The notes under the pieces were generated by a model that saw nothing but the letters and a program-made list of their open reading frames with translations, was not told the origin of the DNA and did no database searches. Both the position numbers and the translations under genes were made by a program. Shown one piece after another: positions 9,455-22,515 of a stretch of DNA of 64,000 nt (its first letter is position 1; each line of letters opens with the position of its first letter). This DNA comes from Eriocheir sinensis (taxonomy: Eukaryota > Arthropoda > Malacostraca > Decapoda > Varunidae): assembly GCF_024679095.1 (NCBI RefSeq), contig NC_066531.1, forward strand, positions 4,115,745-4,179,744. Direction: 5' to 3'.

Positions 9455-9665
9455 TCACTAAATTCAGGAGCTCTCCCCATGATGTCGACTGTCGACGAAT
9501 TTTAGAAGAGGAATTCAGCCTCAATAACAAGTTAACTTCTTTATAAAAGTGATCGAAGTGACGGTCTGAAACTATCCTCTGTTGCAGTTAGGATTGGGTG
9601 GCTCCTGTATTAGGCGGGGCCATATTTTCGGTATAAATGCTATTGCTCATCGCGTCTCCTTGCTC

Positions 9666-10450
9666 GGTATTATAAGACACGTTCGCTTCTCACATCAGCT
9701 ATTTCTAAAGGTCAGAGAGGGGGTCAGTCGGGTTCTAATGAGTGTTTCTTCAGGGTCACGGTACAGAGGAAGGGTCAGACTACCACAAGGGCCATACAAC
9801 TACTCCTGGAAATGCCGACAACTCCTACGAAAGCCTTGTCAAATAGGTGTTCTTGTGCGGCGAAATGTCTTGTAATACGACCCGATATATATGGTTGGTA
9901 TTACAAGACACATTCGCTTCTCACATTAACAATTTCTAAAGGTCAAACAGGGGGTCAGTCGGGTTCTAATAAGTGTTTCCTTAGGTTCACGGTACAGAGG
10001 AAGGGTCAAACTACCACCAGGGCCATAAAACTACTCCTGGAAATGCCCACAACTCCTACGAAAGCCTTGTCAAATGAGTGTTTCTTCAGGCTCATGGTAC
10101 AGAGGAAGGGTCACACTACCACCAGGGTCATTAAACTACTCCTGGAAATGCCCACAACTCCTACGAAAGCCTTGTCAAATATGTGTTCTTGTGCGGCGAA
10201 ATGTCTTGTAATACGACCCGATATATATGGTTGGTATTACAAGACACATTCGCTTCTCACATTAACAATTTCTAAAGGTCAAAGAGGGGGTCAGTCGGGT
10301 TCTAATAAGTGTTTCCTTAGGTTCACGGTACAGAGGAAGGGTCACACTACCACCAGGGTCATTAAACTACTCCTGGAAATGCCCACAACTCCTACGAAAG
10401 CCTTGTCAAACAGGTGTTCTTGTGCGGCAAAATGTCTTGTAATACGACCC
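9666..10450 (+). mobile_element. MITE-K, tandem trimer
   Basis: Three head-to-tail copies of one small TIR element lie at 9666-9883, 9897-10219 and 10233-10450. Each begins GGTATTAYAAGACAC and ends GTCTTGTAATACGACCC, an inverted version of the start. The two junctions are identical (GATATATATGGTT). The middle copy has an extra ~105-bp internal unit. The interior contains AAGGTCAAAGAGGGGGTCAG and TCCTGGAAATGCCCACAACT. Single or expanded relatives on the minus strand are at 22516-22733, 29388-30125 and 61620-61850. The superfamily was not determined. Confidence 0.8.
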
Positions 10451-10834
10451 ATTCCCTTATCTCTTCCCTCAAATGTATGAGTATTTCAGGTGACCTCCTC
10501 GGTGACAAATCGTAGGACTGCAAATACCATTACTTCCCTAACTATAGTAGAGTTTTATTATAACCTAAAAGTTATATTTATTTTATGATCATAGACTAAG
10601 AACAATGGACTTTTTATGAAGTAGTAATAACTGAAATATTAATTGACACCTTGAGTATTGTCTGGATATCAAAATACAATATAGATGGGTGAGGGAGTTG
10701 AGCTTTATATCAAAAGTTATTAAATTATGCTCCAAGAAACATCCGTCTGTGCCTGTAAATACTGAACAAAATATATCAACACTCCGTCACATATTCCTCT
10801 AGACAATTATGTGACGTGGTGTGTATGTGTGTGG
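10451..10834. other. No gene seen
   Basis: AT-rich sequence without a coding signal or a repeat that I can match elsewhere in the window. Confidence 0.45.
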
Positions 10835-11173
10835 TGGATCCTGATGGTCGGTCCAAGGCTTCTTCCCGGTGGGGCCTGATGGTCGGTCCAAGGCTTCTTC
10901 CCGGTGTATCCTGATGGTCGGCCCAGCCCGTTCTGGCGCAGGCGAGTGTTTATAGTAGCGCCATCTTGCATTGGCTCATGCTGCCCTCCCGGAGCTCATC
11001 TTTAATCCTAGAATCTAGTCTGGGTTGATAGGTGGTCTTCTGGACAGCATGTGGGTAGTTTTAAGCCACTCGGCGGCGGCTGAAAAATCCCAGCTTGGTG
11101 GCACCGGGCGGGGATTGAACTCGCGTCCTCCTGAACGCGGGGCCGTCTTGCTATCTGTTCAGCCACCGCCTAC

Positions 11174-11175
<2 letters not shown>
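10835..11175 (-). mobile_element. SINE-R2, minus strand
   Basis: Complement of SINE-R2. It starts with two GGCCTGATGGTCGGTCCAAG-type units and ends CAGCCACCGCCTACCC, the complement of the tRNA-like head. The poly-A end is missing. A GT microsatellite begins at the 5' end of the element (11176). Confidence 0.85.

Positions 11176-11229
<54 letters not shown>
11176..11229 (+). repeat. GT microsatellite
   Basis: Perfect GT repeat of about 54 bp abutting the head of the preceding SINE. Confidence 0.95.
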
Positions 11230-11261
11230 ATCTCTTTCTCCTCAAGTCCGTTCATTTCGGT

Positions 11262-12101
11262 AAGGGCTAGGGTTTCCTGTTTTGGTTATTTTATTGCATC
11301 CCGGGATTCCGGGAAAAAGCAAGACATTTCCCGGGATCCCGGGATTTCCCGTATCAGATAATGTTTGCTAATACTCCTTTTCTATCGTAATTCGTAAATG
11401 AACCTCAGTAGTACATACATCATAAGTAGTTACTTGCCCTGTGAAAGTGTGAAATAAGTATTTTTAAATGACGTGGAGTTTCCTTGTAGCTATGTATAGA
11501 ATATGAGTTTTTGCATACAATAACATATTCATATGGAAGCTTGGCCAGTGGCACAGGCCACCCCAGTGACCCCCACCACTGTAAACTACACAGAAAATGA
11601 AACTATGGAGTAACCTGTGCATATATTCAACATGTAAAATAGTTTGGGCATCATATTCCGCAAAAGCTAACCAAAAAACTGAAAATTCTAAAATGTCCTG
11701 AAATAAAAGAATGATAGATATAACCTGGTATTTTGTCATTGTACGTATAGAAATAAAGCTGAAGAAAACACTGAAAATTCTGCAACGCACGTACAAAATC
11801 ATAAGTAGAATATTTGGAATTTAGGCCCAACTCTCCAGACATGGTAAACAAAAAAAAAAGTGAAATAGGACTCAAAACACTCAATACTAGAGTAAGGAAT
11901 GGCCTGTAAAAACATGTAAAAAATAAATCAGACAGCTGCAAACGCAGTCATACACCCTAAGAGTTATTCATGAAATAACTTCTCAAAAAGCACAAAGTCG
12001 ATACTAAGATCACTGAGCTTGGATCTTAATTTGGAGTGGCCGCCCTCAGTGACCCCCACCAAGCCTCCATGCTCCACAGAGAGAGATATGCCTGGGACCC
12101 A

Positions 12102-12148
<47 letters not shown>

Positions 12149-12300
12149 CATTTTCATATTTTGTAGCAGATAAAAGAGAAAAGTAATAAGAAAGTACCCC
12201 GGAATTTTCCGGGATTTTACAAATTTCCCGGGAAGAAAAAAAAAAAACACTTTATGGCCGGGATCCCGAGTAGGGAGTAGTAGATCCCTAGTAGGGGCGC
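11262..12300. mobile_element. Possible TIR element with CCCGGGA-rich subterminal repeats
   Basis: The left part (11298-11352) and right part (12197-12275) are rich in CCCGGGA/TCCCGGG motifs arranged in roughly inverted order. Examples are TTGCATCCCGGGATTCC on the left and TTTCCCGGGAAG and GGCCGGGATCCCGAG on the right. The flanks read GCTAGGG on the left and CCCTAGTAGGGG on the right. Such palindromic subterminal repeats are common in hAT-type elements, but I could not define a clean terminus or target duplication. A CT array lies at 12102-12145. Confidence 0.35.
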
Positions 12301-12560
12301 ACACTGCAATAAGAGATATGAAGCCCAAGGTGTGCTTTAACCTCATTAGTATCACACGCTCATCAGCCGGAGTGACCAACGACAGAGGACTGCAATTGTC
12401 TAGAAATGGCCATAGCTACTCCATTGCAACGAGCACCATGGTTCTGGCCTGACCAGTAGTAGGTATAATCCCCCTTATTGATCTCTCCATTACCAGTCCT
12501 CTTTGTCTTAAAAAGCCCCACTCTGTCCACTCTCAGCCTCCTGATCTCTCCTGACATATA
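12301..12560 (-). mobile_element. LINE-C endonuclease fragment
   Basis: The minus strand reads INKGDYTYYWSGQNHGARCN, GVAMAISRQLQSSVV and, in a neighbouring frame, DERVILMRLKHTLGFISLI. This is the APE-type endonuclease region of LINE-C (the same blocks appear at 56560-56870). It is a fragment of about 85 codons with a frameshift. Confidence 0.75.
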
Positions 12561-12599
12561 TGTTAGTCGCCAGAATTTAGGGGGGCCATGGCGGGCTGT

Positions 12600-13070
12600 T
12601 ACAAATTATACATTTCTAAATATGCATCAGTCATATCCGAAGGTCAGTGAGATTGTACTTCGACTACTTTTGCCTTTTTCAACTACATCTTTATGTGAGT
12701 CTGGTTTCTCCACCCTTCTACAAGTCAAGAAAAAGAACCGGAACCGACTGGCTGTGGACCCCGACATGAGATGTATATTGTTAGTGACACAACTTCGGAC
12801 TCGTCAACTGGCTGAAAATACACAATGTCAGCCTTCCCACGGATGAACGATAAAATATGCAGAGGTTAATTGAACTTTTTCCAACCAAATTCAAGTTTAT
12901 CAAAATTACATAATTATGGCAAATTAGTAATAAAGCAAAAAAAATTATCTCCAACATTTTTTTTAACCTTTTTTGGCGGGGTGGGATTTGGGAAAAAAAT
13001 GAAGGGGTTCCACACGAATGTTGAGAATTCATGAAGGGGGGAATGGACAGAAAAAGATTGAGAATCACTG
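12600..13070 (+). mobile_element. hAT/Buster-type remnant, 3' end
   Basis: The plus strand encodes a hAT C-terminal dimerisation region close to that of the Buster/ZBED5 group: YPKVSEIVLRLLLPFSTTSL, CESGFSTLLQVKKKNRNRL, then DMRCILLVTQLRTRQL and QCQPSHG with a stop at 12844. About 220 bp downstream the sequence ends GATTGAGAATCACTG at 13056-13070. This is the complement of CAGTGATTCTCAATC, matching the widespread hAT-Charlie/Buster terminus CAGTGGTTCTCAA. The 5' part of the transposase is missing, and no left terminus was found. Confidence 0.75.
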
Positions 13071-13117
13071 CCCGGTAGCCCCTCCACAACGAACAAGAGT
13101 CGTCCGTCTTACGTCAC

Positions 13118-13339
13118 TTAATCCGGTAGCTGCGGGGATCATGTTTCTTAAAGGCCCCTCTAAGCGAATTCATGAGAAAAAATCATCACTCACGCAAACC
13201 ATTTCATAATATATATCAACGCATTTGTGATCAGTTTATGCATCATCTGTTTTGGGGGGTTTATATCATGGCACAAATTTGGCCCGTTGCTGGTACACGG
13301 TAAAGCCACAAATTTGGCCCATCGCTGCTACCGGGTTAA
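13118..13339 (-). mobile_element. TTAA-2 element
   Basis: Complete 222-bp copy flanked by TTAA at 13118-13121 and 13336-13339. Ends are TTAATCCGGTAGCTGCGGGG and ATCGCTGCTACCGGGTTAA. One end carries the subterminal duplication: ACGGTAAAGCCACAAATTTG is preceded by a second GGCACAAATTTGGCCCG. No coding capacity. Inferred to be piggyBac-like from the TTAA target and the CCC termini. Confidence 0.85.
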
Positions 13340-13507
13340 AGGAAAGCGATTTGTGATTGGAGCACTTTAACAGGAGACAGTAAGCGCACTCTTGGATCAG
13401 TGTCACCAAGCCATCAGTCACATACAGAGGTCATTATCGACAAGTTATTAAATATCAGAAAAATAGATAAAAAGTACCTTCAGACTTGGTTTGTTTCTAA
13501 TACCAAT

Positions 13508-13510
<3 letters not shown>

Positions 13511-13580
<70 letters not shown>

Positions 13581-13582
13581 TA
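13511..13582 (+). repeat. CT then CA microsatellite
   Basis: A CT array of about 52 bp passes directly into a CA array of about 20 bp. Confidence 0.95.
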
Positions 13583-13887
13583 TTACTGGTTTATTTATGC
13601 AAAAATATACAATAACCCCGAATATAAAGTCAGACGTTTGAAAAGCTGTCGCTTCAACGAATGTAATAACTGCTGAGAGCATTTCCAGTGTTGAAGGATC
13701 CATGTGTGTTAGGGGTGAAGAGGGATATTCTTTATCTTTTAGACAGTGTAGCCGCAAAACTGTATAAGATATTATTAAATGGGAAAGTAGATTTCTTTAT
13801 ATACATTTTTCTTGAGCTACTAAGTGAAACATTATGAAGTGCTTTTGACCAACCAATATTGAATGATCAGTTTTGATGGTTATTAGC

Positions 13888-14338
13888 CTAAGTCTATATA
13901 CTCGCAAGTCAAGTCATACGCGGGTTTATGGCCGAGGTGTGGTTTATGCGTGACGTTGCTTGGAGCCAAACTAGAGAATGTAGAAACAGGGATTTAGATA
14001 AAACGAGGAAAGGCGACCTAATTTAAATCAATCACTCCAACATGCCCTCCCTCTCACCCCACATCGCCGTTTGTAGGCATTGGAATTACAGTCACGCAAT
14101 AGCACAATAAAAAGACATTTTTTCGTCAGTGGCTTGCCTGAACGCGCTGTGAAAGAAGGCGAGAATGCACATCCTGAGTGCACACACGGCCCCAACTTTA
14201 GTCACCCCTGAACTGGCGGGTATTTTTTTTTTTAGCTCCAAGTGACGTCATCCCGCTGCTCCGCCCCAAAACCACCTCCTGCGCGTACCGGTCGCAGTTT
14301 TGAAGCAGAGTGACTTGACTTGGTATATATAGACTTAG
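13888..14338 (+). mobile_element. MITE-8, full-length copy
   Basis: A 451-bp element with long terminal inverted repeats: CTAAGTCTATATA at the outside and AAGTCAAGTCA inside. The right end reads TGACTTGACTTGG then TATATATAGACTTAG. The flanks TTATTAGC and TCATTAGC suggest an 8-bp target duplication with one mismatch. The interior contains GTGACGTTGCTTGGAGCCAA and the CRE-like AGTGACGTCATCCC. Related copies are at 18017-18320, 41158-41620 and 62794-63261. No coding capacity. Confidence 0.8.
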
Positions 14339-15137
14339 GTCATTAGCTTTTACACATTTTGTCGTAACAATGCTCATCGGGTTAAGCGTCGATTAGTGAG
14401 AACAAGGTGAGAGGCACGTGAGTTGACACGAACAGGTCTTTCTGAATAAAGGAATATGGAATAGGACGAACATCTTATTATTTTTTTTCTTGACACATTG
14501 TTACGGTACCCTAGTCCAACCGAGCCTCGAAGCGCGCCTCAATCAAACATCACCTCACCAACTCTTAACTAAGCACTTCAGTGAACCAAACCACTTACTC
14601 TTGTCATTGTTGCATTGCCTATTTTGTCATATGTTCTCTTCTGATGTCAAGTAATTATTTGTCCTATTAGGTTAAGTATTAATAATAAGTAAAATCACCA
14701 TTTACTTTCACTTAACCTTACAATTATGTTATGTCACAGTTAGTTATCTTTTCAACACAAATCAACCCCTAGACGTCAGTTAACTGTATTCATAACACAC
14801 ATCATCAAACATAATCGACAAATAAGCTTTTAGTGAGCCATAATTTACATGACATCGAAAAAGCAAATCTGCATGGTACCATTTACATACAAAGTGCGAT
14901 ACAAGCTCGATAGGCGTTTTTTTTCTTCTGTTCATCCTTTTTCTATAATACCATGACAACAGAAGGAAGAGTTCCAAACATACACTGCTTGATCAATGTT
15001 ACATATGTGATGATGCGGAACACTGCTTTGGGAATGTCTGATATTTATTGACATTAACCTCATTTAGATGCATACGGTAAACAGCATACCTTGCATTCGT
15101 GTAGTGATTTCAGTTATTACCTCCTTTACATTCAGAT

Positions 15138-15140
<3 letters not shown>
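14339..15140. other. No gene seen
   Basis: About 800 bp of AT-rich sequence without a recognised repeat or a convincing frame. Confidence 0.45.
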
Positions 15141-15175
<35 letters not shown>

Positions 15176-15296
15176 ACAACAAAGGAGACAGCTCAAGGGC
15201 ATAAAAAAGGAAACAATAATAAAAAAAGTGCTATACTCGCTGCTCCTGTAAAAAGAATCAAAAGAGGTGGCTGAAAGAGAGGTCAATTTCGGGAGG

Positions 15297-15348
<52 letters not shown>

Positions 15349-15350
15349 AT
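15141..15350 (-). repeat. GT microsatellite split by a LINE-A 3' tail
   Basis: A GT array (15141-15171), a minus-strand LINE-A 3' end (15172-15297, with ACAACAAAGGAGACAGCTCA and GAGGTCAATTTCGGGAGG), then GT repeats again (15298-15350). The LINE-A 3' terminus touches the first array directly, without the usual poly-A longer than three. Either the LINE inserted into the array or the array arose from its tail. Confidence 0.85.
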
Positions 15351-15474
15351 TTATTCATCACAGTTCAGCTTACGCTCAGAAATTGGTGATCAGCGAGTAC
15401 CCTTCGCACGTGAGGTTGGAGGTAATGAGTTAATGATCAATACATGTGACAATAGCCCAACATAACGCTTGCAC

Positions 15475-15617
15475 ACACCAAGGACGCAAGATCCAATTCC
15501 CAACTGATACCCGGTACCCTTCACAGCTGGACGGACAGGTCCTTGCATGGCCTAAAGGTGGCAGCTCATAATACGTATGTCTCCACACCGCCTGAGAATC
15601 GAACCAAGTCCCTCTCG
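15475..15617 (-). mobile_element. Diverged SINE-V-like element
   Basis: The minus strand has a B-box CTTGGTTCGATTCTCAGG and, further on, the block ACCTGTCCGTCCAGCTGTGA followed by GGGTACCGGGTATCAG. This corresponds to the CTGTCCACCCAGCAGTGAAT and GGGTACCAGGTGTTAAT order of SINE-V. It is an old, 5'-truncated relative. Confidence 0.5.
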
Positions 15618-15977
15618 TTTTTTTTTTATTTTTTTTTTTTTTTTTTTTTTTTTACGTCTGCCTATTGCGCCGGTAGGCTTGCTTGAGAGGCCTGGATGGT
15701 AGTCGGCCCCAGCCCGTCATGGCGCAGGCAAGTGTTTATAGTGGCGCCATCTTCTCTTGGCTCATGCTGCCCCCCGGAACTCGTTCTTGATTCACTTGGA
15801 CGGTTTCCTCTAGAGTCCGGGTTGATGGGTGGTCTTCAGGACAGCATGTGGGTAGTTTTAAGCCACTCGGCGGTGACTGAAAAATCCCAGGTGGTAGCGT
15901 GGGGATTCGAACCCGCGTCGTCCATCACGTGGTGAATGTGGGCCCAGCACGCTACCGCTTCAGCCACCGCCTACCCC
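15618..15977 (-). mobile_element. SINE-R1, minus strand
   Basis: Complement of SINE-R1. A poly-T of ~35 bp at the left and the head at the right, including GGGATTCGAACCCGCGTCGT (complement of the B-box) and CAGCCACCGCCTACCCC. A short A tract and the first long TA array follow. Confidence 0.9.
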
Positions 15978-16003
15978 AAGTTGGAAGCCGTGCGTGCTGA
16001 AAA

Positions 16004-16256
<253 letters not shown>

Positions 16257-16258
16257 CG

Positions 16259-18016
<1,758 letters not shown>

Positions 18017-18320
18017 AAAACTCTATATATACCAAGTCAAGTCATACGCAGCTTTGTGGGAGGAGACACGGCCGAGGCGTGGCTTATGCGTGACGTTGCT
18101 TGGAGCCAAACTAGAGAATGTAGAAACAGGGATTTAGAGAAAAGGAAGAAAGGCGGACTAATTTAAATCAATCACTTCAACATGACCCCGCTCACACCCT
18201 ACACCGCCGTTTGTAGGCATTGGAATTACAGTCACGCATAGCACAATAAAGGCATATTGTTTCGTCAGTGGCTTGCCTGAACGCGCGGTGAAAGAAGGCA
18301 AGAATGCAGATCCAAGTGCA
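18017..18320 (+). mobile_element. MITE-8, right end missing
   Basis: It starts with the TIR (CTCTATATATACCAAGTCAA) and follows MITE-8 through CTTGCCTGAACGCGCGGTGA to about GATCCAAGTGCA, then changes abruptly to the gene relic at 18321. The right ~130 bp, including the terminal repeat, are absent. Confidence 0.8.
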
Positions 18321-20623
18321 TTCTGCTCATCAGTTGACTGGGGAGGATACCTGGCTGCCTCGGAAAACTTTGTCAAATATTTCTTTGCACATGATCTGCT
18401 TAACAACTCACGTCTCATGCCAGTACACTAATCTTAATTCAGATGATTGCACTTGAAAATGATGATCCTGTTACCTGGGAGGCACTAAAGTCTGGGGATT
18501 TTGTGGTGGTCAAATCTGAGGTTCCATTCATATGCTTCAGGCGCTTGAGCAAGAGGGTTTGAAACGTCACTGTGACATAGTTGGTTTGAATCAGAATGAA
18601 GCTGCTCTAGACCGTCTTGTTACTACTGCACCTCATCTTGCTTGAATATTTAACCCGGTAGCAGCGACGGGCCAAATTTGTGGCCTCACCGTGTAGCAGC
18701 GACGGGCCAAATTTGTGCCATGATGTAAACCCCCAAAAATTAGATGATACATAAACTGATCACAAATGCTTTGATATATATTATGAAATGGTTTGTGTGA
18801 GGGATGATTTTTTCTCATTTTTTTCGCTTGGAGGGACCATTAAGAAACATGATCCCCGCTGCTACCAGGTTTTAAGCAGTACCTCAGTGTCTTCAGTCAA
18901 ACATCCGAGTTGCCCAAACGATATGAGCATTATCAACTGGCAGGTGACGTTGATGTAAGAGCAAGATCAAATGCTCTTATGTTGCGATATGCAATAGAGT
19001 TACACTGTGGCGGAAACCCTTTTGAAATGAAGACCCCATTGAAGAGCTTAGTTTCATCTGCTCTAATTCCAGAACAAGCAAAAGATGATATATTGCACTT
19101 CTCAGAGAAGGGCAGAAACAATTTGAGATAGATATTCATTCATGTTAGATTGTTGCCAATGTCCGAAGTATCAGTTTGGGATCCAATGAAGAAGTTAAAA
19201 CTGAAGACCTTCTCCGACTGGATGCAAAATATTATAATTCGAATGGGAGACAAGGTGATAAAGTTGCGAGAAGAGCGTTAACTGCTAGGAAGATTCTTAT
19301 TCATTCAAGGGAGTAGACCAGAGCTGGTTCCAGGACTGGAGGAGACCATCGGCGAGTATGAGATGTCTGTGATACCACGGTCAATTTGTGCGCTTGATGG
19401 GATACTTTACATCCCTGGAGACAAGGCTAGTCTCATGCGTGTCATTGCAGAGGCTGTGCATGAACAAATGGATTATGAATCTGCTTACCGTACACCACAA
19501 GTCGGTCATCCATGTCGTATTTTGATCTTTGATGTTATGGCTGTGTTTCAGATCATAAAGAAAACGCAAACAATGGTAACGATAGCAGACCTGCAGGCAG
19601 CCTTCATCAAGCAAATTGAGTCACAGGTAAGCAGCTACGATGTGGCACGCATTGTCTTTCGCAACTACCTGGATCAGTCACTGAAAAACAAAACACGTCA
19701 AAAGCGAGCGATGTCATCAATAGAATATGAGATTAACATTGAAATGAAGCTCACAATGTCTATGAAAGATATGTTACAAGATCGAACCGGTGTCTGGCAG
19801 AAATGTTTGCCCAGGCTTTGCTGGAAAAATCAAGCAGCTCTTTAAGCCTGGTTGTGGTCTACGGAAACAAAATCAAGAGCCGAGACTTCGAGAAAGAGCA
19901 TGGGCATGAAGAGGCCGATACTTTAATTCCCTAACAAGTCCTGTCTTCTGTTGATGAAAGTAAATGGCAAGAAATATGTGTCTAGTCATCAGATACAGAC
20001 GTCCTCACGCTTTTCCTTGATCTAGTGTCTCATGGTCGTCTTGGATGCCACCCTATGACAAGCCTCAAATTCCTAACTGGCAAAGGCAACAAGTACAGAG
20101 AGATTAACGTGGTAGAGAGAGTGCAAGTCGTTGGACGTCGCAAATGCCAGGGGCTCATCGGACTCCACAATTTCTCTGGCGCTGACTGGGGTGGGAAATT
20201 TGTCGGTATATCAAAGAAGAGGTGGGTTTGTGAATACCTGAATTTCCTGATGATGACCCGGCCATCCATTCCTTCCGGGAGCTTGGCAACAGAAGTTTAC
20301 CACTGGAGTTAGTCGGCACTGAGCTTCCAGAACAGGTCAAACCACTGGAGCGTTTTGTCTAATGTGTCTACTGCCCAAAAGGTCCGAAGAGCCTCCCTGC
20401 CCTGCCCTGCCTTGATTCCTCACATCGCACGCACTAATTACATAGCAATGCGTGACAAGTTGTACGTGACCTGCCTTCCCAGTCGTCCTCCTATTGATCA
20501 AAGTGCCTGGAGCTTAGAAAAGGGAGCTTATGTCCCTGTGAAATGTTTAAGGCTACCTGCCCCTCAAGCTGTGAGTGAACTGACGAAATGTACATGCAGA
20601 ACTAGATGCAGAGGAATGAGGTG

Positions 20624-20626
<3 letters not shown>
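18321..20626 (+). pseudogene. Relic of a multi-copy gene with FEN/PIN-like nuclease motifs
   Basis: A frame-shifted coding region. Blocks in order: YFFAHDLLNNSRLMPVH (near 18360), ALENDDPVTWEALKSGDF, HYQLAGDVDVRARSNALMLR, ELHCGGNPFEMKTPLKSLVS, then RILIFDVMAVFQIIKKTQTM (19519), VFRNYLDQSLKNKTRQKRA (19654), HEEADTLIP (19908), SSDTDVLTLFLDLVSHGRLG (about 19987), GLHNFSGADWGGKFVGISKK and CTCRTRCRG near 20591. An early Asp, an FxxxxxxLKxxTRxxR block and E..D...DxD acidic residues are the pattern of FEN/PIN nucleases. That is inference. The protein resembles an uncharacterised family I remember from invertebrate genomes. At least five stops or frameshifts. A TTAA-2 element splits it, and LINE-A cuts off the C-terminus. 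Confidence 0.6.
18650..18875 (+). mobile_element. TTAA-2 element inside the gene relic
   Basis: A 226-bp TTAA-2 copy with ends TTAACCCGGTAGCAGCGACG and CCCGCTGCTACCAGGTTTTAA. The left end carries the GTAGCAGCGACGGGCCAAAT motif twice. Removing the element plus one TTAA lets the surrounding frame read IFKQYLSVFS across the site. This supports insertion at a TTAA target in the gene. Confidence 0.9.
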
Positions 20627-20654
<28 letters not shown>

Positions 20655-21045
20655 CAAAGGAGACAGTTCAAGGGCGTAAAGAACAAAATAAAAGAAAAAA
20701 GCCCGCTACTTGCTGCTCCTGAATAGAAGTCAAAGGAGTGGCCAAAAAGAGAGGTCAATTTCGGGAGGAGAGGTGTCCTGATACCCTCCTCTTGAAAGAG
20801 TTCAAGTCGTAGGCAGGAGGAAATACAGATGAAGGAAGATTGTTCCAGAGTTTACCAGCGTGAGGGATGAAAGAGTGAAGATGCTGGTTAACTCTTGCAT
20901 TAGGGGTTTGGACAGTATAGGGATGAGCATGAGTAGAAAGTCGTGTGCAGCGGGGCCGCGGGAGGGGGGGAGGCATGCAGTTAGCAAGTTCAGAAGAGCA
21001 GTCAGCGTGGAAATATCGATAGAAGATAGAAAGAGAAGCAAGTTG
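20627..21045 (-). mobile_element. LINE-A 3' end
   Basis: The minus strand reads CMPPPLPRPRCTRLSTHAHP, NARVNQHLHSFIPHAGKLWN, NLPSSVFPPAYDLNSFKRRV and SGHLSSRN with a stop, then 3' UTR and an AAAT-repeat tail (ATTT repeats at 20627-20649 on the plus strand). 5'-truncated at about 21045. It joins the gene relic at its 3' side. Confidence 0.9.
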
Positions 21046-22510
21046 TTGTAAGAATGCCCTCCCATGTACTCCACTCTGTAAATGTTATGGATGTGAATGT
21101 TCAAATGCCATAGAAAATAAGGAACGTGTTGTTGATGATAAAGATGATGATGGTGATGATGATGGTAAACTTCGATATGTAGCATATTGGCAAGTATCAC
21201 AGATGCTCTTGTTACTGTTAGTTGGATCTATGACTTTTCTAGTTTGTTGTAGGTTGTATTGTTTGTGAGGTGTATTTGTCTTAGTCACTTACGGGTTTTT
21301 GATCGACTGATGTTCCTGTGTATCATATTTAGGTATAGTGTAACATCAACCTCAGTATTGGTGATGTTGTTTTATTATTTTTCTGATCAGTTATATTTAT
21401 TTGCGGCAGTTTCCTGTTTTAGTCACGTACTGCATCTGATCAGTTAATTCTTGTCATAAAAATGTAAATGCAGTAAATCAATTATGTTACAATATATGCA
21501 TCTCCAGCTTAATCTGGCTAAAATTTTTATTTTTATGGCCGTCGGTATTGGCAGTTTAGCTGTATAATTTTATGCAGTCATGATGTCACAAACCACCTTA
21601 TTCCTCAGGTCAGGAACTAAACTTATTATCAGAATTACATGGATGAATGGTGTGGAATTCAAAAGTCAGTTCAGTGTTTTCATTCAGTATATTTTATATG
21701 AATAATATGAATTATTATGATGCATTTTGGGAATATATGATGCAATGTTTGCCCTTTTCAAAAACGAATAATTTAACGAACAGTAAGTTAGGGGTGAATT
21801 TTTGCCGATGCTTTAAAAATACTGGCTAATACCTCATGATGTTCGTAATATCTATGCTATCAGATAATATGAATCTATATATTCCGATTTTTGTTACTAT
21901 AAACTCTAAAAATGGGATATAACATGGAGTGGTTTTAAACTGTAACAATATCCATTAGTTAGGACTCATTTACGTCACTCCTACGCCGGAAATTAGTCAT
22001 AATCATTTTCAATCTGCCTGAAAGTATGAAAAATGGATTTACCATCATCATAAACCCCAAACGATACCAAGAATATAAAGATCGGTTCATTATTGATGGA
22101 GATAGTAGTATTTTCGGTTCCAGCCCACCCCCCGAAAAGAAGTTGCTCCCATGTAGGGGGGTCCAGGGGTAGAAAAATTTGGCCCCCTCCGTTTTCCCAT
22201 AGTGAGTCCAGATCTACCAGAAAATGTAAAAATATCAATTCTGACACCAAAATCGCATGGGACCTGTTTTTCTGAATAAGTCATCCCGCACGATATTGTT
22301 AAATTCAATAGCCTTGAACGTATAACAGTATCTGCTACCGTGGCTATTTATCAACAATATCAGCTACCGTGGCTATTTATCACCTTATCAGTCAGGGTTT
22401 CACTTCCATAGGTCTACGGTGGATACCCTTGAGTCATCGATTGGTTGCTGTCGCCAAAAGATATTAACTGGTATGTGTAATTTTTTTTTTTATCTAGGAC
22501 AGGATTACGA
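21046..22510. other. No gene seen; low-complexity AT-rich DNA
   Basis: About 1.46 kb without a recognised repeat or coding signal. A short GAT-rich tract lies at 21130-21168. A direct repeat GCTACCGTGGCTATTTATCA occurs twice near 22334 and 22362. Confidence 0.5.
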
Positions 22511-22515
22511 CATTA

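Noticed and set aside
9812..10480. 222-codon frame over the MITE-K trimer
   Set aside because: It arises from tandem non-coding MITE units.
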